43,299 bases of DNA, taken from assembly GCA_946411835.1 (NCBI GenBank), contig CAMKFK010000011.1, positions 1-43,299 of the forward strand. Direction: 5' to 3'. This stretch comes from an uncultured Clostridia bacterium (lineage in GTDB: Bacteria; Bacillota; Clostridia; Oscillospirales; Oscillospiraceae). Made by a program: the position numbers and the translations under genes. This document shows positions 25,063 through 32,507 of the stretch, piece after piece. Position 1 is the stretch's first letter. The number at the start of each line of letters is the position of its first letter. Below the pieces are notes generated by a model, which saw nothing but the letters and a program-made list of their open reading frames with translations, searched no databases and had not been told where the DNA came from.

Positions 25063-26166
25063 TTACGCCTGAGTGTCCGCGACATTATATCCGCTTTTCT
25101 CCAAAATGGCAAGGTTGTTTTTGATGCGCTCATTGTCCGGCTCAAGGTCAAGGGCGCGCCTGCACGCCTCCTCCGCCGCCTTGACCTGTCCGAGATGCCA
25201 CAGCGCGACGGAGAGATAGTCCCACGGCAGCGCGCCCCACGCTTCGCCGTCGGTGAGGTAGCTTTCGCTCCGCTCCGTCACGGCGAGGGCGCAGCCCGCA
25301 AAGTACGCCGTACCCGCCCAGTTCCCGTTGTCATGGAGCAGCGCGGCGTAATCCAGATACGGCTCGCGCAGGTGCGGCGCCTCGGCGATGGCGCGGTGGA
25401 ACCAGACGGCGGCAAGGTCGTCGCGCTTGAGGCGGCGCCAGCACAGGCCGATATACCGCATGGAGGCGCAGCGCTCGTCCGCCCAGACCGCCGACGGCAG
25501 GGCGAGGTGTCGGCGAAGCGTGTCGATCGCCCTCTGCCACTCGCCGCGAAACATATATTCCCGTCCGAGGTAGTGAAGACAGCGGTCGTCCTGCGGCGCC
25601 TCGCGCACGGCAAGCTCCAGAAGCGGGAGGTAGTGCGCCCGGGATTTTGCGGGATCGGGATGGTGGTCGAGCTGCATGCCGTCGGCGGTGACGGTGTGCT
25701 CCGCGCCGTCGCCGGTGTACTCCAATACCTCGTGGACGGGGTATTTCCAGCGGTAGCAGCCGTTTTTGTGAATCTTATCCGGCCAAAAGACGCAGCCCTC
25801 GCCGCCGTCTGGACGGAAGCTCCATGTGTAGCGATAGCGGGCGCGGGTCGCGTCCGGCGTCCACGCCGCCTCCAGCGCGGCGCGCCAGCCCGGTCGGAAC
25901 TGCTCGTCCAGATCAACGCAGCAGCAGACGTCCGCCTCCGGCGGGATGAGCTTCAGGGATTCGTTGCGCGCGGCGTCGAAGCGCCACGGGGCGATTTCCC
26001 GCCGCGCAACGATGGCGCCGCGCGCACGCAGACGCTCTGCGGTGCCGTCGGTCGAGCCGGTGTCCAGCACGCAGACCCAGTCGGCCTCGGACATGGAATC
26101 CATAAAGCGGTCGACGAACGTCGCCTCATTTTTTGCGATGGCGTAAACGCAGACTATGCAGGAAAT
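25063..26166 (-). CDS. Family 2 glycosyltransferase with TPR-like C-terminus, ATT start
   Basis: The N-terminal about 130 residues are a GT-A fold: SCIVCVYAIAKNEATFVDRF, VCVLDTGSTDGTAERLRARG and CCCVDLDEQF with the metal-binding DxD. The remaining part (about 190-340) is made of helical TPR-like repeats (EAPQDDRCLHYLGREYMFRG, WRRLKRDDLAAVWFHRAIAE), as in protein or peptide glycosyltransferases of clostridia. An in-frame TAA lies just upstream and AAGGAGGG (26180-26173) has ideal spacing to an ATT codon at 26166-26164. No ATG, GTG or TTG lies in frame before residue 22 (ATG 26103), which would delete the first strand. So ATT appears to be the initiator, or an ATG has been mutated or misread. 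The collagen-like gene next door is a plausible acceptor. Confidence 0.82.
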   Translation of the reverse strand: MSCIVCVYAIAKNEATFVDRFMDSMSEADWVCVLDTGSTDGTAERLRARGAIVARREIAPWRFDAARNESLKLIPPEADVCCCVDLDEQFRPGWRAALEAAWTPDATRARYRYTWSFRPDGGEGCVFWPDKIHKNGCYRWKYPVHEVLEYTGDGAEHTVTADGMQLDHHPDPAKSRAHYLPLLELAVREAPQDDRCLHYLGREYMFRGEWQRAIDTLRRHLALPSAVWADERCASMRYIGLCWRRLKRDDLAAVWFHRAIAEAPHLREPYLDYAALLHDNGNWAGTAYFAGCALAVTERSESYLTDGEAWGALPWDYLSVALWHLGQVKAAEEACRRALDLEPDNERIKNNLAILEKSGYNVADTQA

Positions 26167-26188
26167 GGGAAACCCTCCTTAACAGAAG

Positions 26189-26217
26189 GGGAGCGGCAAA
26201 GCCGCTCCCGATTTTTT
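26189..26217 (+). terminator. Plus-strand-oriented terminator between two minus-strand genes
   Basis: Nine-bp stem GGGAGCGGC/GCCGCTCCC (26189-26197 with 26201-26209), loop AAA, followed on the plus strand by GATTTTTT. The T-run is on the strand opposite to both flanking genes; in the minus direction it is followed by CTTCTG. Confidence 0.55.
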
Positions 26218-26761
26218 ATTCGACCGTCGGAGGATTCTCCAACAGTCCCGCCGCGCGCAGACTGGCGAGCAGCTCGTTGATCTTGAGCACGACTGCGGTA
26301 AATTCCACGGTGGTCGGCGGCAGATTGTCGACCGCCGCTGCGGGCGTGACCGTACCGGCGGGGCCGGTTGGACCCTGCGGGCCCATGGGACCCGTCGGAC
26401 CGGCAGCGCCGACGGGTCCCTGCGCGCCGGTCGCGCCGGTCGCGCCGACAGGCCCCTGCGGACCGGTCGGTCCGGTGGGGCCGGTTTCACCCTGCGGCCC
26501 GGTGGGGCCGGTGGGCCCGGTGGGACCGGTGGCTCCCGCAGGTCCGGTGGGACCGGTGAGACCCTGCGGACCCTGCACGCCCTGGATGCCCTGAATGCCC
26601 TGAGGACCGGCAGGACCCATGGGCCCGGTGGGCCCGGTCGGGCCGACGTACGTGATGGTGCCGCAGCCGATGCCGCAGCCGCAGAAGCAGTTGCAGCCGC
26701 AGCCGCTGTTCGATGCGGCGTTCACGCCGCAGCCGTTTTGAAAGCGATTGATACGGATCAC
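26216..26761 (-). CDS. Collagen-like triple-helix repeat protein
   Basis: The 181-aa protein has a Cys-rich N-terminus (about 10-34, six CxC or CGC units), then 33 uninterrupted Gly-X-Y triplets (about 40-138) rich in GPT, GPQ and GPA, then a helical C-terminal domain ([20 protein letters not shown]). Bacterial collagen-like proteins of this layout occur on spores or cell surfaces (BclA type) and trimerise; no signal peptide is visible, as for exosporium proteins. GPT threonines are known glycosylation sites in BclA. The only in-frame canonical start is GTG 26761, but it is embedded in GAGAGGGTGATC, itself a good anti-SD complement, so initiation is uncertain. The glycosyltransferase gene follows 49 nt later. 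Confidence 0.88.
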   Translation of the reverse strand: MIRINRFQNGCGVNAASNSGCGCNCFCGCGIGCGTITYVGPTGPTGPMGPAGPQGIQGIQGVQGPQGLTGPTGPAGATGPTGPTGPTGPQGETGPTGPTGPQGPVGATGATGAQGPVGAAGPTGPMGPQGPTGPAGTVTPAAAVDNLPPTTVEFTAVVLKINELLASLRAAGLLENPPTVE

Positions 26762-26775
26762 CCTCTCGGTAGAAT

Positions 26776-26793
26776 GGGCGGGAAGTCCCGCCG
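26776..26793. promoter_or_regulatory. Hairpin in the collagen-like gene leader
   Basis: GGGCGGG, three bases, CCCGCC; a GC-rich inverted repeat 15 nt upstream of the collagen-like start. No convincing minus-strand promoter was found around it. Confidence 0.35.
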
Positions 26794-26860
26794 CTTTATC
26801 CTATGCCGGAGCGGGGCGGAGGTGCAGGCGCGCCGTTGGACAACGTTTCCAAAAAACCTA

Positions 26861-26889
26861 TTGAAAAAACGAGCTGCACGCACTATAAT
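26861..26889 (+). promoter_or_regulatory. Promoter for the first ABC transporter operon
   Basis: TTGAAA at 26861-26866, 17-bp spacer, perfect TATAAT at 26884-26889; AAAGGAGG follows before ATG 26932. Confidence 0.8.
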
Positions 26890-26931
26890 AACCATATCGT
26901 TCCCGCAAAGGGATGAAAAAAGGAGGTTGCC

Positions 26932-28212
26932 ATGAAAAAACTTTTGAGCATTGTCCTCGCGGCGGCCATGCTGCTCGCGCTCGCCGCCTGCGGCGGCAAG
27001 CAGGAGAGCGCGCCCGCGCAGCAGAGCGCGCCGCAGACCGAGCCCGCCCCCGCCGCGACCGACGCGGCCGGTGTGGAGCCCGATCCGGACTATACCATCC
27101 GCATCTACTCCAACTCCAACTCCACCGAGCGCACGACGTGGCTCGTCAACCGCGCCAAGGCGGAGGGCTTCAACGTCAGCATTGACGACAATTCTGTCAT
27201 CTCCGGCGACTCCGCCGCCGTGCAGGCCGCCAACGAGAACAAGGACGGCGACCTGATCTTCGGTCTGAACGAGACGCGCTGGGGCCAGATCATCGACGGA
27301 CAGTACGAGAACCTCAAGCTCATCGACTGGACGCCCGACTGGGCGGACGAGGTCGGCGACTACCGGTACGCAGGCAAGGCGTACGGCATCGTCATCCAGA
27401 ACATCCTGATGCTCTACCGCACGGATGAGCTGGGCACCAACGGCGCGGCGCTGCACTTCAACCACTGGGCGGACGTGGTGGACAGCGGCTACAAGTGGTA
27501 CCGCCAGAACAAGGTCGGCGGCACGACCAACATGAACATCAACTCCGCCATGCTCTATGCCTTTACCGATCCCGCCTCGCCCGCCGGCGGCGTCAGCGTG
27601 GACGGCTGGAAAACCCTGTGGCGATTCTGCGCCGAGGGCGTTTCCGGCGGCGACGATTACAAGTACGGCTTTGACTCGCTGAACAAGGGCGACGTGGCGA
27701 TCTCCGAGTTCTATTCCTCCGCGCTCTACGGCAAGATCGACGCGGCGGCGGACGGCTCCGCCAAGCCGCTGCTGGGCACTTTCCAGCCGGAGAACTGGAA
27801 CCTCGTGGAGATCGACGACGGCACCTATTACATCGCCGAGTACATGGGCATCCTCGACAAGAGCGGACGCAGCGAGGCGCAGACCGAGACGGTCAAGGCG
27901 TTCGCCGAGTGGTTCGGTTCTGCGGAGATTCAGGCGGAGTGGGGCGAGGAGTTTGACTCCTTCCCCTGCAACACCGAGGCGGCAGACGCGCTGTATCCGG
28001 ACGGTGTGCCCGCGATCTATCAGCTTAAAAACTTTGCGCTCAGCAAGGTGGACGGCACGGACATGACCTACGCTGCCTATGTTGCCGCGCACAACGCGGA
28101 GTGGACGAACATCATGACCAACCTCGGCTTCTACTGGGCGGACAACAACGCCCCCGCCGAGCCGGATTGGGACCATCTCGACTGGAGCACCCTGACGCAG
28201 AAGCAGGGATAA
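26932..28212 (+). CDS. ABC transporter substrate-binding lipoprotein (spermidine/iron type)
   Basis: The protein is a membrane-anchored ligand-binding subunit. MKKLLSIVLAAAMLLALAAC is a lipoprotein signal with the modified Cys at 20, followed by a Gln/Pro/Ala-rich linker (21-45). The mature domain starts YTIRIYSNSNSTERTTWLVN and reads as a two-lobed binding protein of the Fe3+/polyamine/phosphonate-type cluster (GDLIFGLNE, YGIVIQNILMLYRTDELG). The ligand cannot be named; I see no clear Tyr pair typical of ferric-binding proteins. The ATPase and a fused double permease follow. Two stable hairpins between it and the ATPase would favour more binding protein than transporter. Confidence 0.88.
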   Translation: MKKLLSIVLAAAMLLALAACGGKQESAPAQQSAPQTEPAPAATDAAGVEPDPDYTIRIYSNSNSTERTTWLVNRAKAEGFNVSIDDNSVISGDSAAVQAANENKDGDLIFGLNETRWGQIIDGQYENLKLIDWTPDWADEVGDYRYAGKAYGIVIQNILMLYRTDELGTNGAALHFNHWADVVDSGYKWYRQNKVGGTTNMNINSAMLYAFTDPASPAGGVSVDGWKTLWRFCAEGVSGGDDYKYGFDSLNKGDVAISEFYSSALYGKIDAAADGSAKPLLGTFQPENWNLVEIDDGTYYIAEYMGILDKSGRSEAQTETVKAFAEWFGSAEIQAEWGEEFDSFPCNTEAADALYPDGVPAIYQLKNFALSKVDGTDMTYAAYVAAHNAEWTNIMTNLGFYWADNNAPAEPDWDHLDWSTLTQKQG

Positions 28213-28228
28213 AACCACACAGCGCTTC

Positions 28229-28295
28229 GGCGGGGCGAGCCAGGCGGCTCGCCCCGCCTGCAAAGGGCGGGAGAACCGGTTTCCCGCCCCTTGCA
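28229..28295 (+). promoter_or_regulatory. Two intercistronic hairpins downstream of the binding-protein gene
   Basis: Thirteen-bp stem GGCGGGGCGAGCC/GGCTCGCCCCGCC (28229-28241 with 28246-28258), then a second hairpin TGCAAAGGGCGGGA with its near complement (28259-28295). No T-run follows, so mRNA stabilisation or partial termination is likelier than a full stop. Confidence 0.6.
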
Positions 28296-28332
28296 GGCGG
28301 AACGCACAGCAAAGAATGGGGGAGAGAGGCTT

Positions 28333-29367
28333 ATGATTCGGCTGAACGACATCGTGGTGAAGTTCGGGGACTTCACCGCGCTGCACAACATCAACATCCA
28401 CGTCAGGGAGGGCGAGTTTTTCACCTTCCTCGGTCCCTCCGGCTGCGGGAAGACCACGACGCTGCGCACGCTCACAGGCTTTATCGAGCCGGATCAGGGC
28501 AGCGTCGTCGTGCGCGGGCGGGACATCACCCGCGTCCCGATCGAGGAGCGCAGCATCGGCATTGTGTTCCAGAGCTACGCTCTGTTCCCGACCATGACGG
28601 TCTATGACAACATCGCCTTCGGACTCAAGGTCAAGAAGCTGAAGAAGCCGGAGATCGACGAGAAGGTGCGCGCCATCGCCCGCAAGGTCGATCTCACGGA
28701 CGAGCAGCTCAAAAAAGCGGTGTCCCAGCTCTCCGGCGGACAGCAGCAGCGCGTCGCCATCGCCCGCGCGCTGGTGACGGAGCCGGCGATCATCTGCCTG
28801 GACGAGCCCTTGTCCAACCTCGACGCCAAGCTGCGCGTCCAGCTGCGCGGCGAGCTGAAGAAGATGCAGAAGGATTTCGGCATCACCAGCATCTATGTCA
28901 CCCACGATCAGGAGGAAGCGCTGACGCTGTCCGACCGGATCGCCGTGTTCAACAAGGGCGTCATCGAGCAGATCGGCACGCCGAACGAGGTCTACAACCA
29001 CTCCGCGACGGAGTTTGTCTGCAATTTCATCGGCGACATCAACCGCCTTTCCGACGAGCTTGTGCGCAGACTGGCGGCGGGCGGGGCGCTGCTCGACCCC
29101 GCGCGGCGCCACTACGTCCGTCTCGAACGCCTGCACGTCAACGAGCCGGAGCGCCCCGGCACGCTGACGCTGCCCGGGCGGGTCGCCATGCGCGAATACT
29201 ATGGGCTGTACATCAAGTATTACATCGACGTGGGCTGCCAGACGCTCAAGCTCATGGAGCGCAACGACGGCGCGCACATCTACGACGAGGGTGACGCCGT
29301 GACCGTCGGCGTCGACCCCGCCGACCTCATGAGCTACCCGGCGGAGGGGAAGGGGGCGGCGACATGA
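28333..29367 (+). CDS. ABC transporter ATP-binding protein (PotA/FbpC-like)
   Basis: Energises import by the neighbouring permease. The 344-aa protein has Walker A GPSGCGKTTT, Q-loop FQSYALFPTMTVYDNIAFG, signature LSGGQQQRVAIARAL, Walker B IICLDEPLSNLDAKL and the switch His in YVTHDQEEAL. The C-terminal part (about 235-344) is a TOBE/OB-like regulatory domain typical of the PotA/FbpC/MalK branch. ATG 28333 follows GGGGAGAGAGG. It overlaps the permease start by four bases (ATGA). Confidence 0.95.
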   Translation: MIRLNDIVVKFGDFTALHNINIHVREGEFFTFLGPSGCGKTTTLRTLTGFIEPDQGSVVVRGRDITRVPIEERSIGIVFQSYALFPTMTVYDNIAFGLKVKKLKKPEIDEKVRAIARKVDLTDEQLKKAVSQLSGGQQQRVAIARALVTEPAIICLDEPLSNLDAKLRVQLRGELKKMQKDFGITSIYVTHDQEEALTLSDRIAVFNKGVIEQIGTPNEVYNHSATEFVCNFIGDINRLSDELVRRLAAGGALLDPARRHYVRLERLHVNEPERPGTLTLPGRVAMREYYGLYIKYYIDVGCQTLKLMERNDGAHIYDEGDAVTVGVDPADLMSYPAEGKGAAT

Positions 29368-31268
29368 GCGCTTTCGCCAGGCCCAGGCCCTTCCGCGTGG
29401 AGAAGGCGCTCCAGCTCATCGGCGCGCTGTGCTTTGCCTATCTGTTCTTCGGCTTCATGCTGCTCCCGTGCCTCAACACCCTCACGAGCATTTTCACGAC
29501 GAGGAATGCGGCGGGGGAGCTGGAACCCTTCGCGGTCATCCGCTTCTTCCTCGCGGGCAGCATGGGCAAGTTCGTGTGGAACTCGCTCAAGCTGGCGCTG
29601 TGCCTGATCGTCACGGTCAACGTCGTCGGCATTTCCATCGTGCTGCTGACCGAATACTTTGACATCAAGGGCGCGCGCATCCTGCGCATGGGCTACATGA
29701 CCACGCTGGTCTACTCCGGCGTTGCGCTGGTCACGGGCTACATGTTTCTTTACGCGGGCGACGGGATTCTCACCACCGCCGTCCGGGAGGTCGTTCCCAA
29801 CTTCGACCCGACGTGGTTTTCCGGCTTCAACGCGGTGCTCTTCACGATGACCTTCGCCTGCACGTCCAACCATATGCTGTTCCTGCGCAACGCCATTCGC
29901 GGCATTGACTACAACACCGTCGAGGCGGCGCGGAACATGGGCGCGAAGCCCTTCAAGGTGCTTTTGCGGGTCGTGCTTCCGACGCTGCTGCCCACGCTGT
30001 TCTCGCTGACGGTCATGACCTTCATCACGGGCCTTTGCGCCATGTCCGCGCCGACCCTGCTGGGCTATGATTCCATCAACCCCGAAATCGTGCGCCTTGC
30101 GGGTTCGTCCGTGGCGGACGAGGCGTTCCCCCAGGCGCGCGCGGCGCTGCTGAGCATCATCCTCGCCTGCTTCACCATCGTGCTGCTGACGGTGCTCTCG
30201 TCCTATGAGCGCAAGGGACACTACCTCTCCGTGTCCAAGACCAAGGCGAAGCTCCAAAAGCAGAAGATCACAAATCCCGTGTGGAACGTTCTCGCGCACA
30301 TCTACGCCTATGCCCTGTTCGTGATCTACATGACGCCGGTGGTCATGATCGTCGTCTTCTCCTTTCAGACCTACAGCGCCGTGCGGATGCGCAGGCTCGA
30401 CCTCTCCAAGTGGACGTTGCTCAACTACTTCGGCAAGGCGGACTATGCCTACCTGACCTCGCGCGGTACCTACAAGGTGCGCGAGGGTTCGGTGTCCGGC
30501 GTGTTTTCCAACGAGGCGACGCTCGGCGGCATCCAGACCAGCTTCGTGCTCTCGGTCATCGCCGCGGCGGCGGCCTGCGTCATCGTCGTCATCGCCTGCA
30601 ACTACATCTTCCGGCACAAGGGCACGGGCACGGTGCTCGAATATGCGCTGCTGTTTCCGTGGCTGCTGCCGACGATCCTGATCTGCTACTCCTACCGCGT
30701 GTTCTTCAACAGCACGGGCTTGTGGTACGTCTTCGGCAAGAACCTCTACTACGGCGATATGGTGAAGCTCCTCCTCATCATCGCCTACACGGTGACGAAG
30801 CTGCCCTTCTCCCTGCGCATGATAAAGGCGTCGTTCTACGCCATCGACGAGGAGCTGGAGGACGCGGCGCGCAGCCTCGGCGCGAGCGGTATACGCACCT
30901 TCCTGAAGGTCAAGCTGCCCATCATCCTGCCCAGCGTGCTGGCGGTGTTTGCACTGAACTTCAACGCGCTGTTCACCGAGTACGACATGGGCGCGACCTT
31001 TGCCAGCACCTACGGCACGACCTACGCCATGGTCATCCAGAGCATGACGCGCGAGGAGGGGCTTTACGGCTACAACGTCAACGCCTCGGGACGCCGCTGT
31101 GCGTCCACCGTGTTCATCATGCTCGTTTCGGGCGTCATCCTCTACCTCGTGTACGGCGTGGGCGCGCGCGACCTGAGCGAGCGGCTGGAAGCGCGCAAAA
31201 AGTGGCGCCGCCGCCTTGCCCGGTTCGCCGGAAAGGACGGGAGCAAGAAGCCGACGGGCGCGCCGTGA
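29364..31268 (+). CDS. ABC transporter permease, two fused permease domains
   Basis: At 634 aa the protein holds two complete BPD_transp_1 domains, as in FbpB-type ferric and some phosphonate permeases. The coupling (EAA) loops are EAARNMGAKPFKVLLRVVLP in the first half (about 190-209) and DAARSLGASGIRTFLKVKLP in the second (about 502-521). About 12 membrane helices are predicted. The C-terminus is basic and cytoplasmic. Start ATG 29364 overlaps the ATPase stop, so translation is coupled and the three genes form one importer. Confidence 0.92.
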   Translation: MSAFARPRPFRVEKALQLIGALCFAYLFFGFMLLPCLNTLTSIFTTRNAAGELEPFAVIRFFLAGSMGKFVWNSLKLALCLIVTVNVVGISIVLLTEYFDIKGARILRMGYMTTLVYSGVALVTGYMFLYAGDGILTTAVREVVPNFDPTWFSGFNAVLFTMTFACTSNHMLFLRNAIRGIDYNTVEAARNMGAKPFKVLLRVVLPTLLPTLFSLTVMTFITGLCAMSAPTLLGYDSINPEIVRLAGSSVADEAFPQARAALLSIILACFTIVLLTVLSSYERKGHYLSVSKTKAKLQKQKITNPVWNVLAHIYAYALFVIYMTPVVMIVVFSFQTYSAVRMRRLDLSKWTLLNYFGKADYAYLTSRGTYKVREGSVSGVFSNEATLGGIQTSFVLSVIAAAAACVIVVIACNYIFRHKGTGTVLEYALLFPWLLPTILICYSYRVFFNSTGLWYVFGKNLYYGDMVKLLLIIAYTVTKLPFSLRMIKASFYAIDEELEDAARSLGASGIRTFLKVKLPIILPSVLAVFALNFNALFTEYDMGATFASTYGTTYAMVIQSMTREEGLYGYNVNASGRRCASTVFIMLVSGVILYLVYGVGARDLSERLEARKKWRRRLARFAGKDGSKKPTGAP

Positions 31269-31278
31269 CCCGTTTTTG

Positions 31279-31306
31279 ATCCCCTCGCCTCCCGGCGGGG
31301 GGATCG
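31279..31306 (+). terminator. Terminator hairpin after the first ABC operon
   Basis: GATCCCCTCGCC, four-base loop, GGCGGGGGGATC (one G-T pair). The downstream T-run is weak (GCGCCGCTTTTG). Confidence 0.5.
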
Positions 31307-31379
31307 CGCCGCTTTTGCGAAAAAGAATGAAAAACGGTGGCGTTTTGTCGGTAAATATGGCAATTTCTGGATTTCGTCA

Positions 31380-31408
31380 TTGCTTTTTTTGCATATATGG
31401 TGTAAACT
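31380..31408 (+). promoter_or_regulatory. Promoter for the opp operon
   Basis: TTGCTT at 31380-31385, 17-bp spacer, TAAACT at 31403-31408, in an AT-rich island. It implies a leader of about 165 nt before oppB. Confidence 0.6.
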
Positions 31409-31577
31409 GTTCTTCTAATGGAATCTGCGCGCCCATAAAACGGAGCCGTCCGCGCCGTCGGCGGCGGGACGGAAGGGGGCGCCCTTTTCCGGCGCTTTGC
31501 CTTGCAAAGCATCCGTACTCCCCCGCCCGAGGGGAAGACGGAACGATCGGCATTCCGGCAGAGAGGGGAGAATCCTT
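31409..31577 (+). other. Long structured leader of the opp operon
   Basis: The gap between the two ABC operons (31269-31577) holds a terminator, the promoter and this leader. The leader has three potential hairpins: 31446-31472 (CCGTCC...GGACGG with an inner CGCCG/CGGCG), 31473-31486 (AAGGG/CCCTT followed by TTCC, attenuator-like) and 31494-31510 (GCTTTG/CAAAGC). No known riboswitch class was recognised. Confidence 0.45.
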
Positions 31578-32489
31578 GTGGCAAAGTACATCATCAAGCG
31601 AGTCCTGCTCGCGATCGTGACGGTGTTCATCATCTGCGCGATCACGTTTTTCCTGATGCACGCGGTTCCGGGCGGGCCGTTCAACAGGGAAAAGGCGCTC
31701 AGCGAGGCGACCATTGCCGCGCTCAACGCCCGGTACAATCTGGACAAGCCTCTGGCGCAGCAGTTTGCACTGTATCTCAGGAACCTGCTGCGGGGCGATT
31801 TCGGCGTGTCCCTGAAAAACGGGCGCGAGATCAAGGCGATCATCGGCGAGTCCTTCCCGATCTCGGCGCGCCTCGGTATTTCGGCGATGATCGTGGCGCT
31901 GCTCCTCGGCACGGTCTTCGGCAGCACCGCCGCGCTGATGCGCAACAAGCTGCCCGACCGCCTGATCGTCTTCTTTTCCACGCTGTTCACCGCCGTGCCC
32001 AGCTTTATTCTGGCGACGCTGCTGCTGCTTGTGTTCTGCATCAAGCTCCAGTGGGTCCCCGTGTGGAGCGCAAGCAGCCACAGCTACCTGCTGCCCATCA
32101 TCGCGCTGTCCGCCTACCCGATGGCGTACATCACGCGCCTGTCCAAGACCAGTATGCTCGACGCGCTTGGCTAGGACTACATCCGCACGGCGCGCGCCAA
32201 GGGCGTGTCCAGGCTCAAGATGATCTTCAAGCACGCGCTGCGCAACTCGCTCATTCCGGTCATCACCTACGCCGGTCCCCAAATCGCCTACATCATCACC
32301 GGCTCCATGGTCATTGAGACGATTTTCACCATCGGCGGCCTGGGCAGCAAATTCGTCAGCGCCATCAACAACCGCGACTACACCATGATTATGGCGACCA
32401 CGATCTTTCTGGCGACGCTGATGGTCATTGCCAACCTGATCTGCGACCTGCTGTACAAGGCGGTCGATCCGCGCATCAAGCTCGACTGA
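31578..32489 (+). pseudogene. oppB: Peptide-type ABC permease OppB, interrupted by an in-frame TAG
   Basis: OppB is one of two membrane subunits of a di/oligopeptide importer. GTG 31578 (MAKYIIKRVLLAIVTVFII) follows GAGAGGGGAG and is the family start. The frame is interrupted at 32172-32174 by TAG at residue 199, inside LG-stop-DYIRTARAKG, where the family almost always has Gln (CAG). After it the frame continues intact with the EAA loop, two membrane helices and the usual end LLYKAVDPRIKLD (TGA 32487). One C-to-T change explains it. The 303-codon length is normal. Downstream oppCDFA look intact, so amber read-through, a recent mutation or a sequencing error are all possible. Confidence 0.88.
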
Positions 32490-32507
32490 GGAAGGGAGGG
32501 GGAGAAC

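Noticed and set aside
23776-26280. Long plus-strand open frame across the PLP lyase and glycosyltransferase genes
   Set aside because: Shadow of two conserved minus-strand genes in GC-rich DNA; no family motifs.
26344-26642. Short direct repeats that could suggest a CRISPR or minisatellite
   Set aside because: They are the 9-bp-phased codons of the Gly-X-Y collagen repeat; there are no spacers.
26758-29277. Very long minus-strand open frame (over 800 codons) opposite the first ABC operon
   Set aside because: It is antisense to clearly conserved genes, has no matching ribosome binding site and shows Arg/His/Val-rich low-complexity composition typical of frames opposite GC-rich genes.
32172-32174. 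Pyrrolysine incorporation in OppB
   Set aside because: The replaced residue is a conserved Gln, no pyl genes or insertion element are in the window, and a single C-to-T change explains it.
32205-32489. Separate small gene made by re-initiation after the oppB TAG
   Set aside because: It would encode only the EAA loop and the last helices of OppB with no proper ribosome binding site; better treated as the second half of a broken gene.
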